A stretch of 15,361 bases of DNA from Clostridiaceae bacterium. GTDB lineage: Bacteria > Bacillota_A > Clostridia > Acetivibrionales > Acetivibrionaceae. Under the pieces are notes generated by a model, which worked only from the letters and a program-made list of their open reading frames with translations, did no database searches and was not told the origin of the DNA. Shown piece by piece: positions 6,128-14,797 of the stretch. Every line of letters starts with the position of its first letter. Positions within the stretch are counted from its first letter, which is position 1. Where the stretch lies: positions 1 to 15,361 of the forward strand of contig JAAZCB010001225.1 of the NCBI GenBank assembly GCA_012513545.1. The letters run 5' to 3'. Made by a program: the position numbers and the translations under genes.

Positions 6128-6217
6128 TAAATCCGATTGGAATTTTAAGAATTATATTAAAGTATATATACTGGGTAAATGATGTTTGAAAACTGAGTAA
6201 ATCGATTGGAATAATAA
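6128..6217 (+). promoter_or_regulatory. Twin TAAATC(C)GATTGGAAT boxes and promoter region of the sulfite reductase gene
   Basis: Two near-identical direct boxes, TAAATCCGATTGGAATTTTAA (from 6128) and TAAATCGATTGGAATAATAA (from 6198), lie 70 bp apart. Candidate promoter elements TTAAGA (6145-6150) and TATACT (6167-6172), 16 nt spacing, lie between them; another, TTGAAA (6186-6191) with AATAAT (6210-6215), overlaps the second box. The motif resembles sites of Rrf2-type cysteine regulators such as CymR, by memory of the family only. A palindrome AGTATATATACT is at 6161-6172. Confidence 0.45.
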
Positions 6218-6256
6218 GTATTAACCTGAATATCATATATAGGGAGGAACTGGCAG

Positions 6257-7858
6257 ATGGCTTATGATAAAGTTTGGGAAAGGGACATTGAGTCCTTGAA
6301 CAACGTTGAACGGATAAAGCTAAAAAGGGATGGACTTGACGTATTGGAAACTATAGTCCGGAAGTATTCAAAACAAGGTCTTGATTCAATACCTGAGGAT
6401 GACAGGATACTGTTAAAGTGGGCAGGAATTTATGAGCAGAAGCCGAAGAATGGATCTTTTATGCTGAGAGTCCGTATTAATTCGGGTAAGCTGAAGGCAA
6501 ATCAGGCAAAAGAATTGGCAGGTATATCCAGGGAGTACGGAAAGGGTTTTCTAAGAATTTCTACAAGAGGAGCAATTCAGTTTTACAATATTAAATTGGA
6601 ACAATTGCCCGGAATTTTTAGCAGGTTGGAAAAGGTAGGCCTTGCCAGCTATGAATCCTGCGGGGATTGCCCGAGGACGGTAATTGGCAATCCCTTGGCC
6701 GGGGTTGATAAATACGAGCTAATGGATACTACTGAGTTGGTCAATCAGGTTAATGATTATTTTCTGCTTAACAGGGATTTTTCAAATCTCCCAAGAAAGT
6801 TGAAAATCTCAATCTCATCAAGTGTGGTGAATCCGGGAAACTCGGAAATAAACGATATATCCTTTACACCAGCCGTTAAAAAAGCAGATGGTAATGAGAT
6901 TATAGGATTTCACCTTAGAGTTGGAGGAGGGCTTTCAACAAGACCGATTATGGCAAAGGAGTTAGATGTATTTGTATTACCCGGGGAGGTTCTTGATGCC
7001 GCAATTGGTACAGCTAAAATTTTCAGGGATTACGGCTATAGACAAAACAGAAATCATGCGCGTCTGAAGTTTCTTGTTGACGACTGGGGAGTAGAAAAAT
7101 TCACTGAAAAATTATTTGAATATACCGGTAAATTGACGACAAGAGGGATTGACAAAACTATTGGTTGGAATAATTCATATTACTATGGTGTACACGAGCA
7201 AAAACAAGAGGGGAAATACTATATCGGAATACATGTCCCTTTGGGTGAACTGAATGCGTCTGAATTGCTCGAGCTTGCTCAAGTAAGTGAGTTATATGGT
7301 GACGGTACGTTAAGAACTACTACCAGCCAGAATATTATTGTTACAGGGATTGACAATTCAAACATTGACAAGGTTTTGAAATCGTCAGTGCTTAGTAAAT
7401 TCAGCTGTAAACCGGAAACCATACTTGCCAATATTGTGGCCTGCACCGGGTCAAGATTCTGTAACCTTTCTCTGACTGATACACAGAGTATGGCGCTTGA
7501 ACTGGCAAGTGCTATTGACGATAAATTCAAGCTCGACTTGCCAATACGGATAAGTATAACAGGATGTCCCAATTCCTGCGGTCATGTGCACATAGCCGAC
7601 ATAGGACTTAGGGCTGCACTTATAAAAACAGACTCTCAAAGAGAGGAGGCTTTTGACGTCTTTATCGGTGGAAAGCTCGGACCCGGAGCACAATTCGGCC
7701 AAAAGCTGAAAACACGTATAAGGAAAGCAGAGGCGGCTAGTTGTATAAGCAGTATTATTGAATATTACATGAAGGAACGCAGAAAAGAGGAGTTGTTTCA
7801 TGATTTTGTAAGGAGACAGGATATATCTGCATTTCAGGCACTTCTAAGCAGGAGTTGA
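6257..7858 (+). CDS. Siroheme/[4Fe-4S] sulfite (or nitrite) reductase, ferredoxin-dependent type
   Basis: ATG 6257 lies behind AGGGAGG (6241-6247); 533 residues, normal for the family. Two ferredoxin-like half domains and two siroheme domains alternate. The cluster/siroheme ligands are C396-x5-C402 (CTGSRFC) and C437-x3-C441 (CPNSC). Anion-binding basic residues are visible in STRGAIQ (R104), CPRTVIGNP (R140) and RKLKIS (K181, K183). The enzyme reduces sulfite to sulfide by six electrons; the same fold includes NirA nitrite reductases. APS reductase and ATP sulfurylase genes following directly favour sulfite. No CysJ-like flavoprotein is present, so ferredoxin is the expected donor. Expression is probably set by the twin boxes upstream. 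Confidence 0.88.
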   Translation: MAYDKVWERDIESLNNVERIKLKRDGLDVLETIVRKYSKQGLDSIPEDDRILLKWAGIYEQKPKNGSFMLRVRINSGKLKANQAKELAGISREYGKGFLRISTRGAIQFYNIKLEQLPGIFSRLEKVGLASYESCGDCPRTVIGNPLAGVDKYELMDTTELVNQVNDYFLLNRDFSNLPRKLKISISSSVVNPGNSEINDISFTPAVKKADGNEIIGFHLRVGGGLSTRPIMAKELDVFVLPGEVLDAAIGTAKIFRDYGYRQNRNHARLKFLVDDWGVEKFTEKLFEYTGKLTTRGIDKTIGWNNSYYYGVHEQKQEGKYYIGIHVPLGELNASELLELAQVSELYGDGTLRTTTSQNIIVTGIDNSNIDKVLKSSVLSKFSCKPETILANIVACTGSRFCNLSLTDTQSMALELASAIDDKFKLDLPIRISITGCPNSCGHVHIADIGLRAALIKTDSQREEAFDVFIGGKLGPGAQFGQKLKTRIRKAEAASCISSIIEYYMKERRKEELFHDFVRRQDISAFQALLSRS

Positions 7859-7989
7859 TTTCTACTTCTAGTTGTAGCTATTAAAAGGTTTAACCAATGA
7901 AAATAAGCACTATTTGCAGATTTAAAACGGTTTTGATTTGCAGTGCAGGTAAAAGAGGCATATGAAATTATACCTATGGGGGGATGAAA

Positions 7990-8715
7990 ATGGACAGGAA
8001 TGAAATTAAGCTGTTAAATGAGCAGTTTAAGGATAAAACAGCCCAGGAGATTATTGATTTTGCAATTGATAAATTCGGATTGTCAAAAATAATCCTGGCA
8101 ACCAGTCTTTCTATTGAGGATCAGGTGCTTACAGATATTTTTGTTAAAGCAAATAAAGACTGCCGTTTATTCTTTATTGATACCGGAAGACATTTTCAAA
8201 GTACTTATGATTTATTGCAAAATACAGCAGAGCTATATAATGTCAGCTTTGAAATTTATGCACCCGACAATAAAGATCTAGAGGTAATGGTTCATGAACA
8301 CGGTCCGAACTTGTTTTACGAAAGCATCGACCTTAGGAAAAAATGCTGTGAGATAAGGAAGGTTATACCGCTAAAGAGAGTGTTGAAAACGGTGGATGCC
8401 TGGGTATGCGGACTTAGGAGGGAACAATCACCCACAAGGGATGAACTTAATGTTTTTGAGTGGGACGCCGGCAATGAAATCATGAAGGTCAATCCCTTAG
8501 CCTTTTGGGATGAACAGAAGGTCTGGGAATACATAAAAAAAGAAAACATTCCTTATAACAGGTTATACAAGGAGAATTTCAGAAGTATCGGCTGCCAGCC
8601 CTGTACGAGGGCTGTAAAGGACGGTGAGAATGTCAGGGACGGCAGATGGTGGTGGGAAAATCCCGACAGGAAGGAATGCGGACTGCACACAGGTAAGAGG
8701 AACACAACAGCTTAA
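7990..8715 (+). CDS. cysH: Assimilatory adenylyl-sulfate (APS) reductase, CysH family
   Basis: Two ATGs are in frame; the second (7990) has GGGGGG (7978-7983) at a proper 6-nt distance, the first has none, so 7990 is chosen (241 residues). The PP-loop-type nucleotide site begins ATSLSIED, with FFIDTGRHF (61-69) following. Cluster cysteines C119-C120 (KKCCEIRK) and C202-x2-C205 (GCQPC) mark the [4Fe-4S] form that uses APS rather than PAPS. The catalytic cysteine C230 lies in KECGLH near the C-terminus. The reaction is APS plus thiol (thioredoxin) to sulfite and AMP. The gene is 131 nt after sulfite reductase, and that gap (7859-7989) has no terminator, only an imperfect palindrome at 7862-7877, so co-transcription is likely. 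Confidence 0.93.
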   Translation: MDRNEIKLLNEQFKDKTAQEIIDFAIDKFGLSKIILATSLSIEDQVLTDIFVKANKDCRLFFIDTGRHFQSTYDLLQNTAELYNVSFEIYAPDNKDLEVMVHEHGPNLFYESIDLRKKCCEIRKVIPLKRVLKTVDAWVCGLRREQSPTRDELNVFEWDAGNEIMKVNPLAFWDEQKVWEYIKKENIPYNRLYKENFRSIGCQPCTRAVKDGENVRDGRWWWENPDRKECGLHTGKRNTTA

Positions 8716-8777
8716 GGCATCAGGGATTAATAGTGGTAATGTATCCGTAAGGATTAAAAGGGATGGAGGATGGTAGA

Positions 8778-9659
8778 ATGAATCATTTGGATAAACTTGA
8801 GGCGCAAAGTGTATACATACTGAGGGAAGCATACAGGGAGTTTAAGAATTTATGCATGCTCTGGTCTATCGGCAAGGACAGCACTGTACTTTTATGGCTT
8901 GCCAGAAAAGCATTTTTCGGACATGTACCTATTCCGTTGGTGCATATAGACACACATTTCAAAATACCTGAAATGATAAGCTACCGGGATGATCTGGCAT
9001 TAAAGTGGAGACTTACAATGATATATGGAGAAAACACCGGGGCATTAAAAGAGAAGAAGACCTTTCCAGATGGAAAAGCAGACCGGCTGACCTGCTGCCA
9101 GGCTTTGAAATCCGAGGCTTTAAAAAACACTTTGTCGGGAGAATGGCCAAGGTTTGTAATGGATCACGAGAAAAAGGAATATGTGAAGGATTCAAAGCAG
9201 GAAAAGTATACAGGGGTCATTGTGGGCGTAAGAGCGGATGAAGAAGGAAGTCGTTCAAAGGAGAGATATTTTTCGCCAAGAGACAAGGAGAATGACTGGG
9301 ATGTAGGAGATCAGCCCCCGGAATTCTGGAATCAGTTTAAAACTGATTTTGCACCGGGAACCCATGTCAGGATTCATCCTTTACTTGACTGGACTGAGCT
9401 TAATATCTGGGAGTATATAGAAAGAGAAGATATACCGATTACCTCATTGTATTTTGACCATGGAGACGGAAAACGATACAGATCTTTGGGGTGCTACCCG
9501 TGTACATCACCGGTGGAATCTACGGCAAAAAATGTCAAGGAGATAATAGAAGAGTTGAGAAGCGGTAAATTTGCAAATATTGCCGAAAGGTCAGGCAGGG
9601 CACAGGACAAGGATGATGGAGGAGGTCTTGAAACACTTCGCAAAGGGGGGTATATGTAA
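8778..9659 (+). CDS. cysD: Sulfate adenylyltransferase subunit 2
   Basis: GGAGG (8765-8769) is 8 nt before ATG 8778, which is preferred over the in-frame ATG at 8763; 293 residues, close to the family length. The PP-loop SIGKDST (30-36) binds ATP, and further family marks are [11 protein letters not shown] (56-66), [20 protein letters not shown] (150-169), [20 protein letters not shown] and the typical end [20 protein letters not shown]. It joins sulfate to ATP forming APS, driven by GTP hydrolysis in CysN. The next gene starts one base after its stop. Confidence 0.96.
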   Translation: MNHLDKLEAQSVYILREAYREFKNLCMLWSIGKDSTVLLWLARKAFFGHVPIPLVHIDTHFKIPEMISYRDDLALKWRLTMIYGENTGALKEKKTFPDGKADRLTCCQALKSEALKNTLSGEWPRFVMDHEKKEYVKDSKQEKYTGVIVGVRADEEGSRSKERYFSPRDKENDWDVGDQPPEFWNQFKTDFAPGTHVRIHPLLDWTELNIWEYIEREDIPITSLYFDHGDGKRYRSLGCYPCTSPVESTAKNVKEIIEELRSGKFANIAERSGRAQDKDDGGGLETLRKGGYM

Positions 9660-9660
9660 T

Positions 9661-11457
9661 ATGGAAGCAAGAGAGCAGATGAATATTGTTATTGTAGGAC
9701 ATGTAGATCACGGAAAAAGCACTGTTATTGGCAGATTGCTGGCTGATACAGGGTCTTTGCCGGAGGGAAAGCTTGAGTCAGTCAAGGAGTATTGCAAAAA
9801 AAACTCCAAGCCTTTTGAGTATGCCTTTCTTCTGGATGCCCTTAAGGATGAACAGGCTCAGGGTATTACAATTGATACTGCAAGGTGCTTTTTTAAGACC
9901 CGCAAAAGGGATTACATAATCATTGATGCTCCAGGGCATATTGAATTCCTTAAAAACATGGTTACCGGAGCATCCAGAGCTGAAGCGGCGCTTCTTGTAA
10001 TTGATGCAAAGGAAGGTATACAGGAAAATTCCAAAAGGCACGGACACATTGTTTCAATGCTTGGTATAAAGCAGGTTGTAGTGCTGGTTAATAAAATGGA
10101 TATTGTGGATTTTGACAGGGATGTATTCTGTAGAATTAAAGCAGAATTTACTGAGTTTCTTGGCAAAATAAACATCCAGCCTTTGGAGTTCATACCTATC
10201 AGTGCTTTTCATGGAGACAACATTGCCCAAAAATCGGATAACACCATTTGGTATGATGGACTAACCGTACTTGAGCAGCTGGATGCATTCAAAAATAAAA
10301 AGAGCATAGCCGAGCAGGTTTTCCGCATGCCTGTCCAGGACATTTACAAATTTACAAAAGAAGGTGATACCAGAAGGATTGTTGCAGGGACAATCACTGG
10401 AGGAAGCATTAGCAGAGGTGATGAGGTAATTTTTTTACCTTCGCACAAAAAGTCTGTTGTCGAAAGCATTGAGGGCTTCAACGTCAGTACAAGGGATACG
10501 GCTTATGCTGACGAGGCAATCGGGGTTACACTGAACACTCAGATTTATATAAAACCCGGAGAGCTGATGGTTAAGGCAAATGAGAAGCTTCCATTTGTCA
10601 GTTCAAGGTTCAAAGCGAATGTTTTTTGGGTCGGTAAATCGCCACTAACCAAGAACAGGAATTACAAGTTGAAAATTGGCACAATGAGAGTAGGTGTAAA
10701 GCTTGTAGAGGTATTAAGCATTATTGATGCTGCGGAATTGAATGTCAATACCTTTAAGGATCAGGTAGAACGCCATGATGTTTCAGAGTGTATTTTTGAG
10801 ACACTAAAGCCTGTAGCCTTTGATTTGATATCAGAGTTTGAACAGTCAGCGAGGTTTGTGATTGTTGATAATTATGATATTTCCGGAGGGGGTATTATTC
10901 TTGAAAGTTTGCCCGATATAGAAAACAGCTTGAAGGAACACATCAGAAAAAGAGAATTCCTTTGGGAAAAGAGTTTGATTACACAAGAGCAAAGGAAGGA
11001 AGTGTATGGGCATAAATCCAAGTTCATTGTTCTTACTTCGGGAAGCGATAGCGCTCAGAACATTATACAGGATATTGGAAGGGGACTTGAAAAAAGACTA
11101 TTTGAAATGAAATACAAAGCGTACTATCTTGGCGTTTCGAGTCTTGCTTCAGGGCTTGCAGAAGAAGCAAGCATTGAACTTGAAAGCAGGTATGAGTATA
11201 TAAGGCAGATTGGTGAACTGGCAAGAATATTCACCGACTCGGGTCAGATATTAATTACATCTGTCTATAATATTGACGATTATGAGGCAGAGTTGCTTAA
11301 ACTTCTTAATCAACCTAACGATATCCTGATAATTAATATCGAAGAATCCCCATTTGTTAATTTTGTGCCTGATGCCAGCATAAAAATTGATAATGCTGTA
11401 GATGCAGTATGCAGTATTCTTGCAAAACAGAGTATTATTCTTGATTACTATATTTAG
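9661..11457 (+). CDS. cysN: Sulfate adenylyltransferase subunit 1 (CysN) fused to a degenerate APS-kinase-like domain
   Basis: ATG 9661 follows GGGGGG (9645-9650); 598 residues. Residues 1-~425 are CysN: GTPase motifs GHVDHGKS (13-20), DAPGH (89-93) and NKMD (144-147), then two EF-Tu-like beta barrels. Residues ~430-598 align with the APS kinase part of CysNC ([21 protein letters not shown], then [14 protein letters not shown]…LEKRLF…YKAYYLG, …[21 protein letters not shown]…). The Walker A expected as G-x4-GK[ST] reads SGSDSAQN, and the DGDN.R, FS..DR and KGLY motifs are missing. This domain is therefore very unlikely to phosphorylate APS. The APS reductase nearby makes PAPS unnecessary. A retained structural or allosteric role is inference, by analogy with the inactive kinase-like domain of fungal ATP sulfurylase. 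Confidence 0.93.
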   Translation: MEAREQMNIVIVGHVDHGKSTVIGRLLADTGSLPEGKLESVKEYCKKNSKPFEYAFLLDALKDEQAQGITIDTARCFFKTRKRDYIIIDAPGHIEFLKNMVTGASRAEAALLVIDAKEGIQENSKRHGHIVSMLGIKQVVVLVNKMDIVDFDRDVFCRIKAEFTEFLGKINIQPLEFIPISAFHGDNIAQKSDNTIWYDGLTVLEQLDAFKNKKSIAEQVFRMPVQDIYKFTKEGDTRRIVAGTITGGSISRGDEVIFLPSHKKSVVESIEGFNVSTRDTAYADEAIGVTLNTQIYIKPGELMVKANEKLPFVSSRFKANVFWVGKSPLTKNRNYKLKIGTMRVGVKLVEVLSIIDAAELNVNTFKDQVERHDVSECIFETLKPVAFDLISEFEQSARFVIVDNYDISGGGIILESLPDIENSLKEHIRKREFLWEKSLITQEQRKEVYGHKSKFIVLTSGSDSAQNIIQDIGRGLEKRLFEMKYKAYYLGVSSLASGLAEEASIELESRYEYIRQIGELARIFTDSGQILITSVYNIDDYEAELLKLLNQPNDILIINIEESPFVNFVPDASIKIDNAVDAVCSILAKQSIILDYYI

Positions 11458-11500
11458 TTTTTTTTAAGCAAAAATGAACTCCATCCACCAAAATAAAAAG

Positions 11501-11558
11501 CTTCGGGACATCGAGTCCCTCGCATTTAACCTCTTTCACTTCGTTTGAAAGAGGTTAA
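11501..11558 (-). repeat. Dispersed hairpin element, copy 2 (inverted relative to copy 1)
   Basis: On the minus strand this 58-nt copy matches 1844-1889 with two substitutions plus an extra 12 nt (11518-11529). Its main stem is longer than in copy 1: counting flanks, 11524-11537 pairs perfectly with 11547-11560 (14 bp) around a 9-nt loop. A second hairpin, GGGAC/GTCCC on the minus strand, lies at 11503-11517. It fills the gap after cysN together with the terminator. Confidence 0.75.
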
Positions 11559-11605
11559 ATAAAACAATACTTTGCGGGACGCACAAGTATTGTTTTATTA
11601 TTTTT
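11558..11605 (+). terminator. Strong, near-symmetric terminator after cysN
   Basis: AATAAAACAATACTT (11558-11572) pairs perfectly with AAGTATTGTTTTATT (11585-11599), and the stem continues as TGCG/CGCA around a GGA loop with one bulged C. T-run at 11601-11605. An A-rich left arm means it could also work on the other strand. It closes the sulfur operon. Confidence 0.75.
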
Positions 11606-11843
11606 AAAGGGGTATAATAATTATGACCAGGTAATAATAACAGAAGATAATTGATTGTGAAATAGACTCAATAGTGTGGATTGAAGATGGAATAATCTTT
11701 GTGGTCTGTGAAAAAATAAGAGTGTTAATGCAATCGGTTACCAGTGAATTACTTTTGTCAACAACAATTTAATTTATGGTTAATAACAGACATTAGCACT
11801 ATCTGAACGTAAACCATAAGTATTAAACTTATTGGAGGCTTTT
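11606..11843 (+). other. Gene-free leader region of fabH with a long-loop inverted repeat
   Basis: TTATGGTT (11774-11781) and AACCATAA (11812-11819) form an 8-bp inverted repeat, and nested CAGA/TCTG (11787-11790/11802-11805) could extend it as an interrupted hairpin just before the fabH ribosome binding site. A possible -35 TTGTCA is at 11755-11760 without a convincing -10. An open frame of ~43 codons (11641-11772) has no start and is not called. Confidence 0.3.
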
Positions 11844-12824
11844 ATGAGAATCAAATCAAGTGCAAGAATTACAGGAGTCGGCGCTTATGTGCCGGCTGGG
11901 AAGCTTACAAATTACGACCTTGAGAAAATGGTTGATACAAACGATGAATGGATAATAAAACGTACGGGAGTGAAGGAACGGCGCATATCTCAAAAAGATG
12001 AATACTCAAGTGACATGGCTGTCAGAGCAGTTGAAAGCCTGATTGAAAGATGCAATGCAAGGGTTGATGATGTGGACATGATAATTGTAACTACTTTTAC
12101 ACCCGACCATATGACCCCAACTGTGTCTGCTTTGGTTCAGGGGCACTTTGGTATGGAAAATGCAGGAGTTATGGATATCAACTCCGGGTGTACAGGTTTT
12201 GTATACGCTTTATGTGTTGCCAATTCTCTGATAACGTGTGGAAATAGTAACAAGATACTGGTGGTTGCATCAGAAACGGTTTCAAAAGTTGTAGATTATA
12301 CAGACAGAAATACCTGCGTACTTTTTGGAGATGGGGCTGCAGCTATGCTTGTTGAAAGGACTGAAGGCACAGGCAATTTCTTTGTATCAGGTTTTAAAAC
12401 TGACGGTAAACTTGCCGGATGTGTTTCATGCAGCATTCTCTCTGATAAAATAAATGGGAAGACAGTTTCAAAGAAACAATTGTTTGAGCAGGAGGGCAGT
12501 TTTTTATACGAATACGTTCTGAAAAATGTTCCCTCCGGTGTAGCGGAGCTTGTTGATAAAGCAGGACTAACCCTCGGAGACATTAATTGGTTTGTACCGC
12601 ACAGTGCAAACCTGAGGATGATCGAAGCGATTTGCAGGAGGCTTGATTTCCCGATGGATAGAACTCTGGTGAGTAATCAATATTATGGAAATACATCCTC
12701 GGCAACCATACCTCTTGCGCTGTGGATGGCTGCTGAGAGCGGGAAGCTCAACCCCGGTGACAAAATACTGCTGTATGGCTTCGGTGGAGGACTGACCCAT
12801 GGAGGGGTTATAGTTGAATGGTGA
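11844..12824 (+). CDS. fabH: 3-oxoacyl-[acyl-carrier-protein] synthase III (KAS III)
   Basis: TTGGAGG (11832-11838) sets ATG 11844; 326 residues, the normal family length. The Cys-His-Asn triad is C116 (INSGCTGFVYAL), H253 (VPHSANLRM) and N283 (YYGNTSSATIPLAL), and the C-terminal GFGGGLTHGG is present. R40/TGVKERR (41-47) matches the CoA-binding start of the family. It condenses acyl-CoA, usually acetyl-CoA, with malonyl-ACP to begin fatty-acid synthesis. No other fab gene is in view and it is followed by p-aminobenzoate genes, so it may be a second copy or serve another product; sequence alone does not decide. It begins its own transcription unit after the terminator at 11558-11605. Confidence 0.92.
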   Translation: MRIKSSARITGVGAYVPAGKLTNYDLEKMVDTNDEWIIKRTGVKERRISQKDEYSSDMAVRAVESLIERCNARVDDVDMIIVTTFTPDHMTPTVSALVQGHFGMENAGVMDINSGCTGFVYALCVANSLITCGNSNKILVVASETVSKVVDYTDRNTCVLFGDGAAAMLVERTEGTGNFFVSGFKTDGKLAGCVSCSILSDKINGKTVSKKQLFEQEGSFLYEYVLKNVPSGVAELVDKAGLTLGDINWFVPHSANLRMIEAICRRLDFPMDRTLVSNQYYGNTSSATIPLALWMAAESGKLNPGDKILLYGFGGGLTHGGVIVEW

Positions 12825-12869
12825 TTAATTCTATTGGCGGGACTTGGAATAGAGGATGTGCATTATTAA

Positions 12870-13442
12870 GTGTTTTTAATAGTTGATAACTTTGATTCAT
12901 TTGTATATAATTTGGCAAGATACATGGAAGAATTAGGCGAAGCTGTAGTGGTGCACAGGAGTAACCGGATATCTTTGGATATGGTTGCCGGACTTGAGCC
13001 AAAAGGCATTATTATTTCACCAGGTCCCAAATCACCCAGGGACAGCGGGTTTTTAGCAGACCTGATTAATGCATACAAGGGGAGAATACCTTTTCTTGGA
13101 ATATGTCTGGGCCACCAGGCAATAGGTTATGCGTTTGGAGCAGGTATAATAAAAGCGAAAGAACCGGTTCATGGCAGCGTTTCAGAAGTTTTGCACGATG
13201 GGCACGGCATTTTTTGCGGTATAAAGACTCCACTCAAAGTGACCAGGTATCATTCGTTAATTGTTGACAGGGAGAGCCTTCCGCATTGCCTTCAAGTTAC
13301 CTGTGAAACAAAGGACGGTATAATTATGGGCTTAAGACATAAAGCTTACTGCATTGAGGGTGTTCAGTTTCACCCTGAGGCCGAATTAACCGAATGCGGA
13401 CATCAGATTTTGCAAAACTTTATTGACATGTGCGGAGGGTAA
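12870..13442 (+). CDS. pabA: Aminodeoxychorismate synthase, glutamine amidotransferase subunit
   Basis: The GTG start gives the family-typical opening FLIVDNFDSFVYNL; its ribosome binding site is weak (AGAGGA at 12851-12856, 13 nt away), perhaps compensated by coupling to fabH 45 nt upstream. 190 residues. Class I glutamine amidotransferase triad: C79 in GICLGHQAIG, H168 and E170 in QFHPEA; the PGPKSPRDSG oxyanion-side loop is at 51-60. It supplies ammonia from glutamine to PabB. TrpG is nearly indistinguishable, and the assignment rests on the adjacent pabB and pabC. Confidence 0.9.
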   Translation: MFLIVDNFDSFVYNLARYMEELGEAVVVHRSNRISLDMVAGLEPKGIIISPGPKSPRDSGFLADLINAYKGRIPFLGICLGHQAIGYAFGAGIIKAKEPVHGSVSEVLHDGHGIFCGIKTPLKVTRYHSLIVDRESLPHCLQVTCETKDGIIMGLRHKAYCIEGVQFHPEAELTECGHQILQNFIDMCGG

Positions 13443-13447
13443 GCATA

Positions 13448-14797
13448 ATGGAAATAGTTCTGAAAGAGACAGATACTTTGTTAAATTCCTTTGACGTCTA
13501 TTCGATATTTAAAGATGAAAAGAATGTAGTTTTTCTGGACAGCGGGAGGGACTTTGAAAGTCTGGGAAGATACTCGTTTATTGGCTTAAATCCTTTCAAA
13601 ATTATTAAAGGAAGACATAACAGGTGTAATATTGATGGGACAGAGTATGTATGCGACATATTTTTAAAGCTTAGTGAATTATTGAATAAGTATAAAGCGC
13701 ATAATAATACAGATATACCATTTATTGGAGGTTGTATGGGGTATTTTTCATATGATCTTGGACTTGAACTGGAAGGTGTAATTGGAAAATCAAAGGAAGA
13801 TCTTATAATACCTCATTATTATTTTATGTTTTATGACAATCTAATTATTTTTGACAATAAATCAGGTAAAAAGTTTATTTCTGCTTGTGGTATGAACAAT
13901 AAGCATCATAAAAGCATTTCCCTCATTGAGGAAAGGATTTCAAAACAAAAAAAGGTTGAAGGCGGACAAATTAAAAGGAGTGCAGTGAGTCTTAATTCAA
14001 ACTTCACTGAACAGGAATATGTAGAAACAGTCAGAAAAGTAAAGGAATACATAGAAAATGGCGATATATACATTGCCAATCTAACTCAAAGATATACAGC
14101 ACATACGGATAAAGACTCCTATGAAATATTTAGGGACCTGAGAAACATAAATCCGGCACCTTTTGCGGCTTTTATGAGGCTGGATGATTTTGAGGTCATA
14201 TCTTCGTCTCCTGAAAGGTTTTTAAGGGTTATTGACAATAATGCCGAGACGAGACCTATTAAGGGAACAATGCCGCGAGGAAAAACTATTGCACAGGATG
14301 AACATAACAGGGATAAATTGATAAACAGCAGCAAAGACAAGGCGGAGCTGCTGATGATTGTGGATCTTGAGAGAAATGACCTTAGCAAGGTATGCAAGCC
14401 TCATACTGTTAAGGTAAACGAATTGTTCAGACTTGAGGAATACAGCACGGTGTTTCATCTTGTAGCTGCTGTGTCAGGGGAGTTGAAGGAGACTGTGGAT
14501 TCAGTACATTGCCTTAAGGCGTGCTTCCCGGGGGGCTCTATAACAGGGGCTCCAAAGCTTAGGTCAATGGAGATTATTGATGAACTTGAAGGTGTTAATA
14601 GAGGGCTTTATACTGGGTGTATAGGGTATTTTTCCTTTGATGGAAATGCGGATTTCAATATTGTTATACGAACAATAATTAAAAAGGACAGCAGAGTTTA
14701 TTTCGGAGTTGGAGGGGGAATAACCTGGCACTCCGTTGAAGAAGCTGAGTACCAGGAAACTTTACATAAAGCGGATGCATTGATGAGGGTGATATAG
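13448..14797 (+). CDS. pabB: Aminodeoxychorismate synthase component I
   Basis: GGAGGG (13434-13439, over the end of pabA) precedes ATG 13448; 449 residues. The N-terminal domain (~1-170) has the anthranilate-synthase-I-like fold (RYSFIGLNP; GGCMGYFSYDLG). The chorismate-binding domain follows, with NLTQRY, SSSPERFLR, ETRPIKGTMPRG (267-278), DLERNDLSKV and FPGGSITGAPKLRSMEII. PIKGT with K272 is the ADC-synthase form; TrpE has Ala in that place (PIAGT). It converts chorismate and ammonia to 4-amino-4-deoxychorismate with PabA. Confidence 0.94.
   Translation: MEIVLKETDTLLNSFDVYSIFKDEKNVVFLDSGRDFESLGRYSFIGLNPFKIIKGRHNRCNIDGTEYVCDIFLKLSELLNKYKAHNNTDIPFIGGCMGYFSYDLGLELEGVIGKSKEDLIIPHYYFMFYDNLIIFDNKSGKKFISACGMNNKHHKSISLIEERISKQKKVEGGQIKRSAVSLNSNFTEQEYVETVRKVKEYIENGDIYIANLTQRYTAHTDKDSYEIFRDLRNINPAPFAAFMRLDDFEVISSSPERFLRVIDNNAETRPIKGTMPRGKTIAQDEHNRDKLINSSKDKAELLMIVDLERNDLSKVCKPHTVKVNELFRLEEYSTVFHLVAAVSGELKETVDSVHCLKACFPGGSITGAPKLRSMEIIDELEGVNRGLYTGCIGYFSFDGNADFNIVIRTIIKKDSRVYFGVGGGITWHSVEEAEYQETLHKADALMRVI

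Noticed and set aside
11650..11672. TGTGA-like box in the fabH leader
   Set aside because: The spacing to the nearest TCA half is 7 rather than 6 and the second half is poor.
11641..11772. Open frame of about 43 codons with a protein-like stretch before fabH
   Set aside because: No start codon near its beginning and no ribosome binding site; the length is within chance in AT-rich DNA.
12870..14797. Reading pabA-pabB as trpG-trpE
   Set aside because: PIKGT with the lysine of aminodeoxychorismate synthase replaces the PIAGT of TrpE, and a pabC-type gene follows directly.
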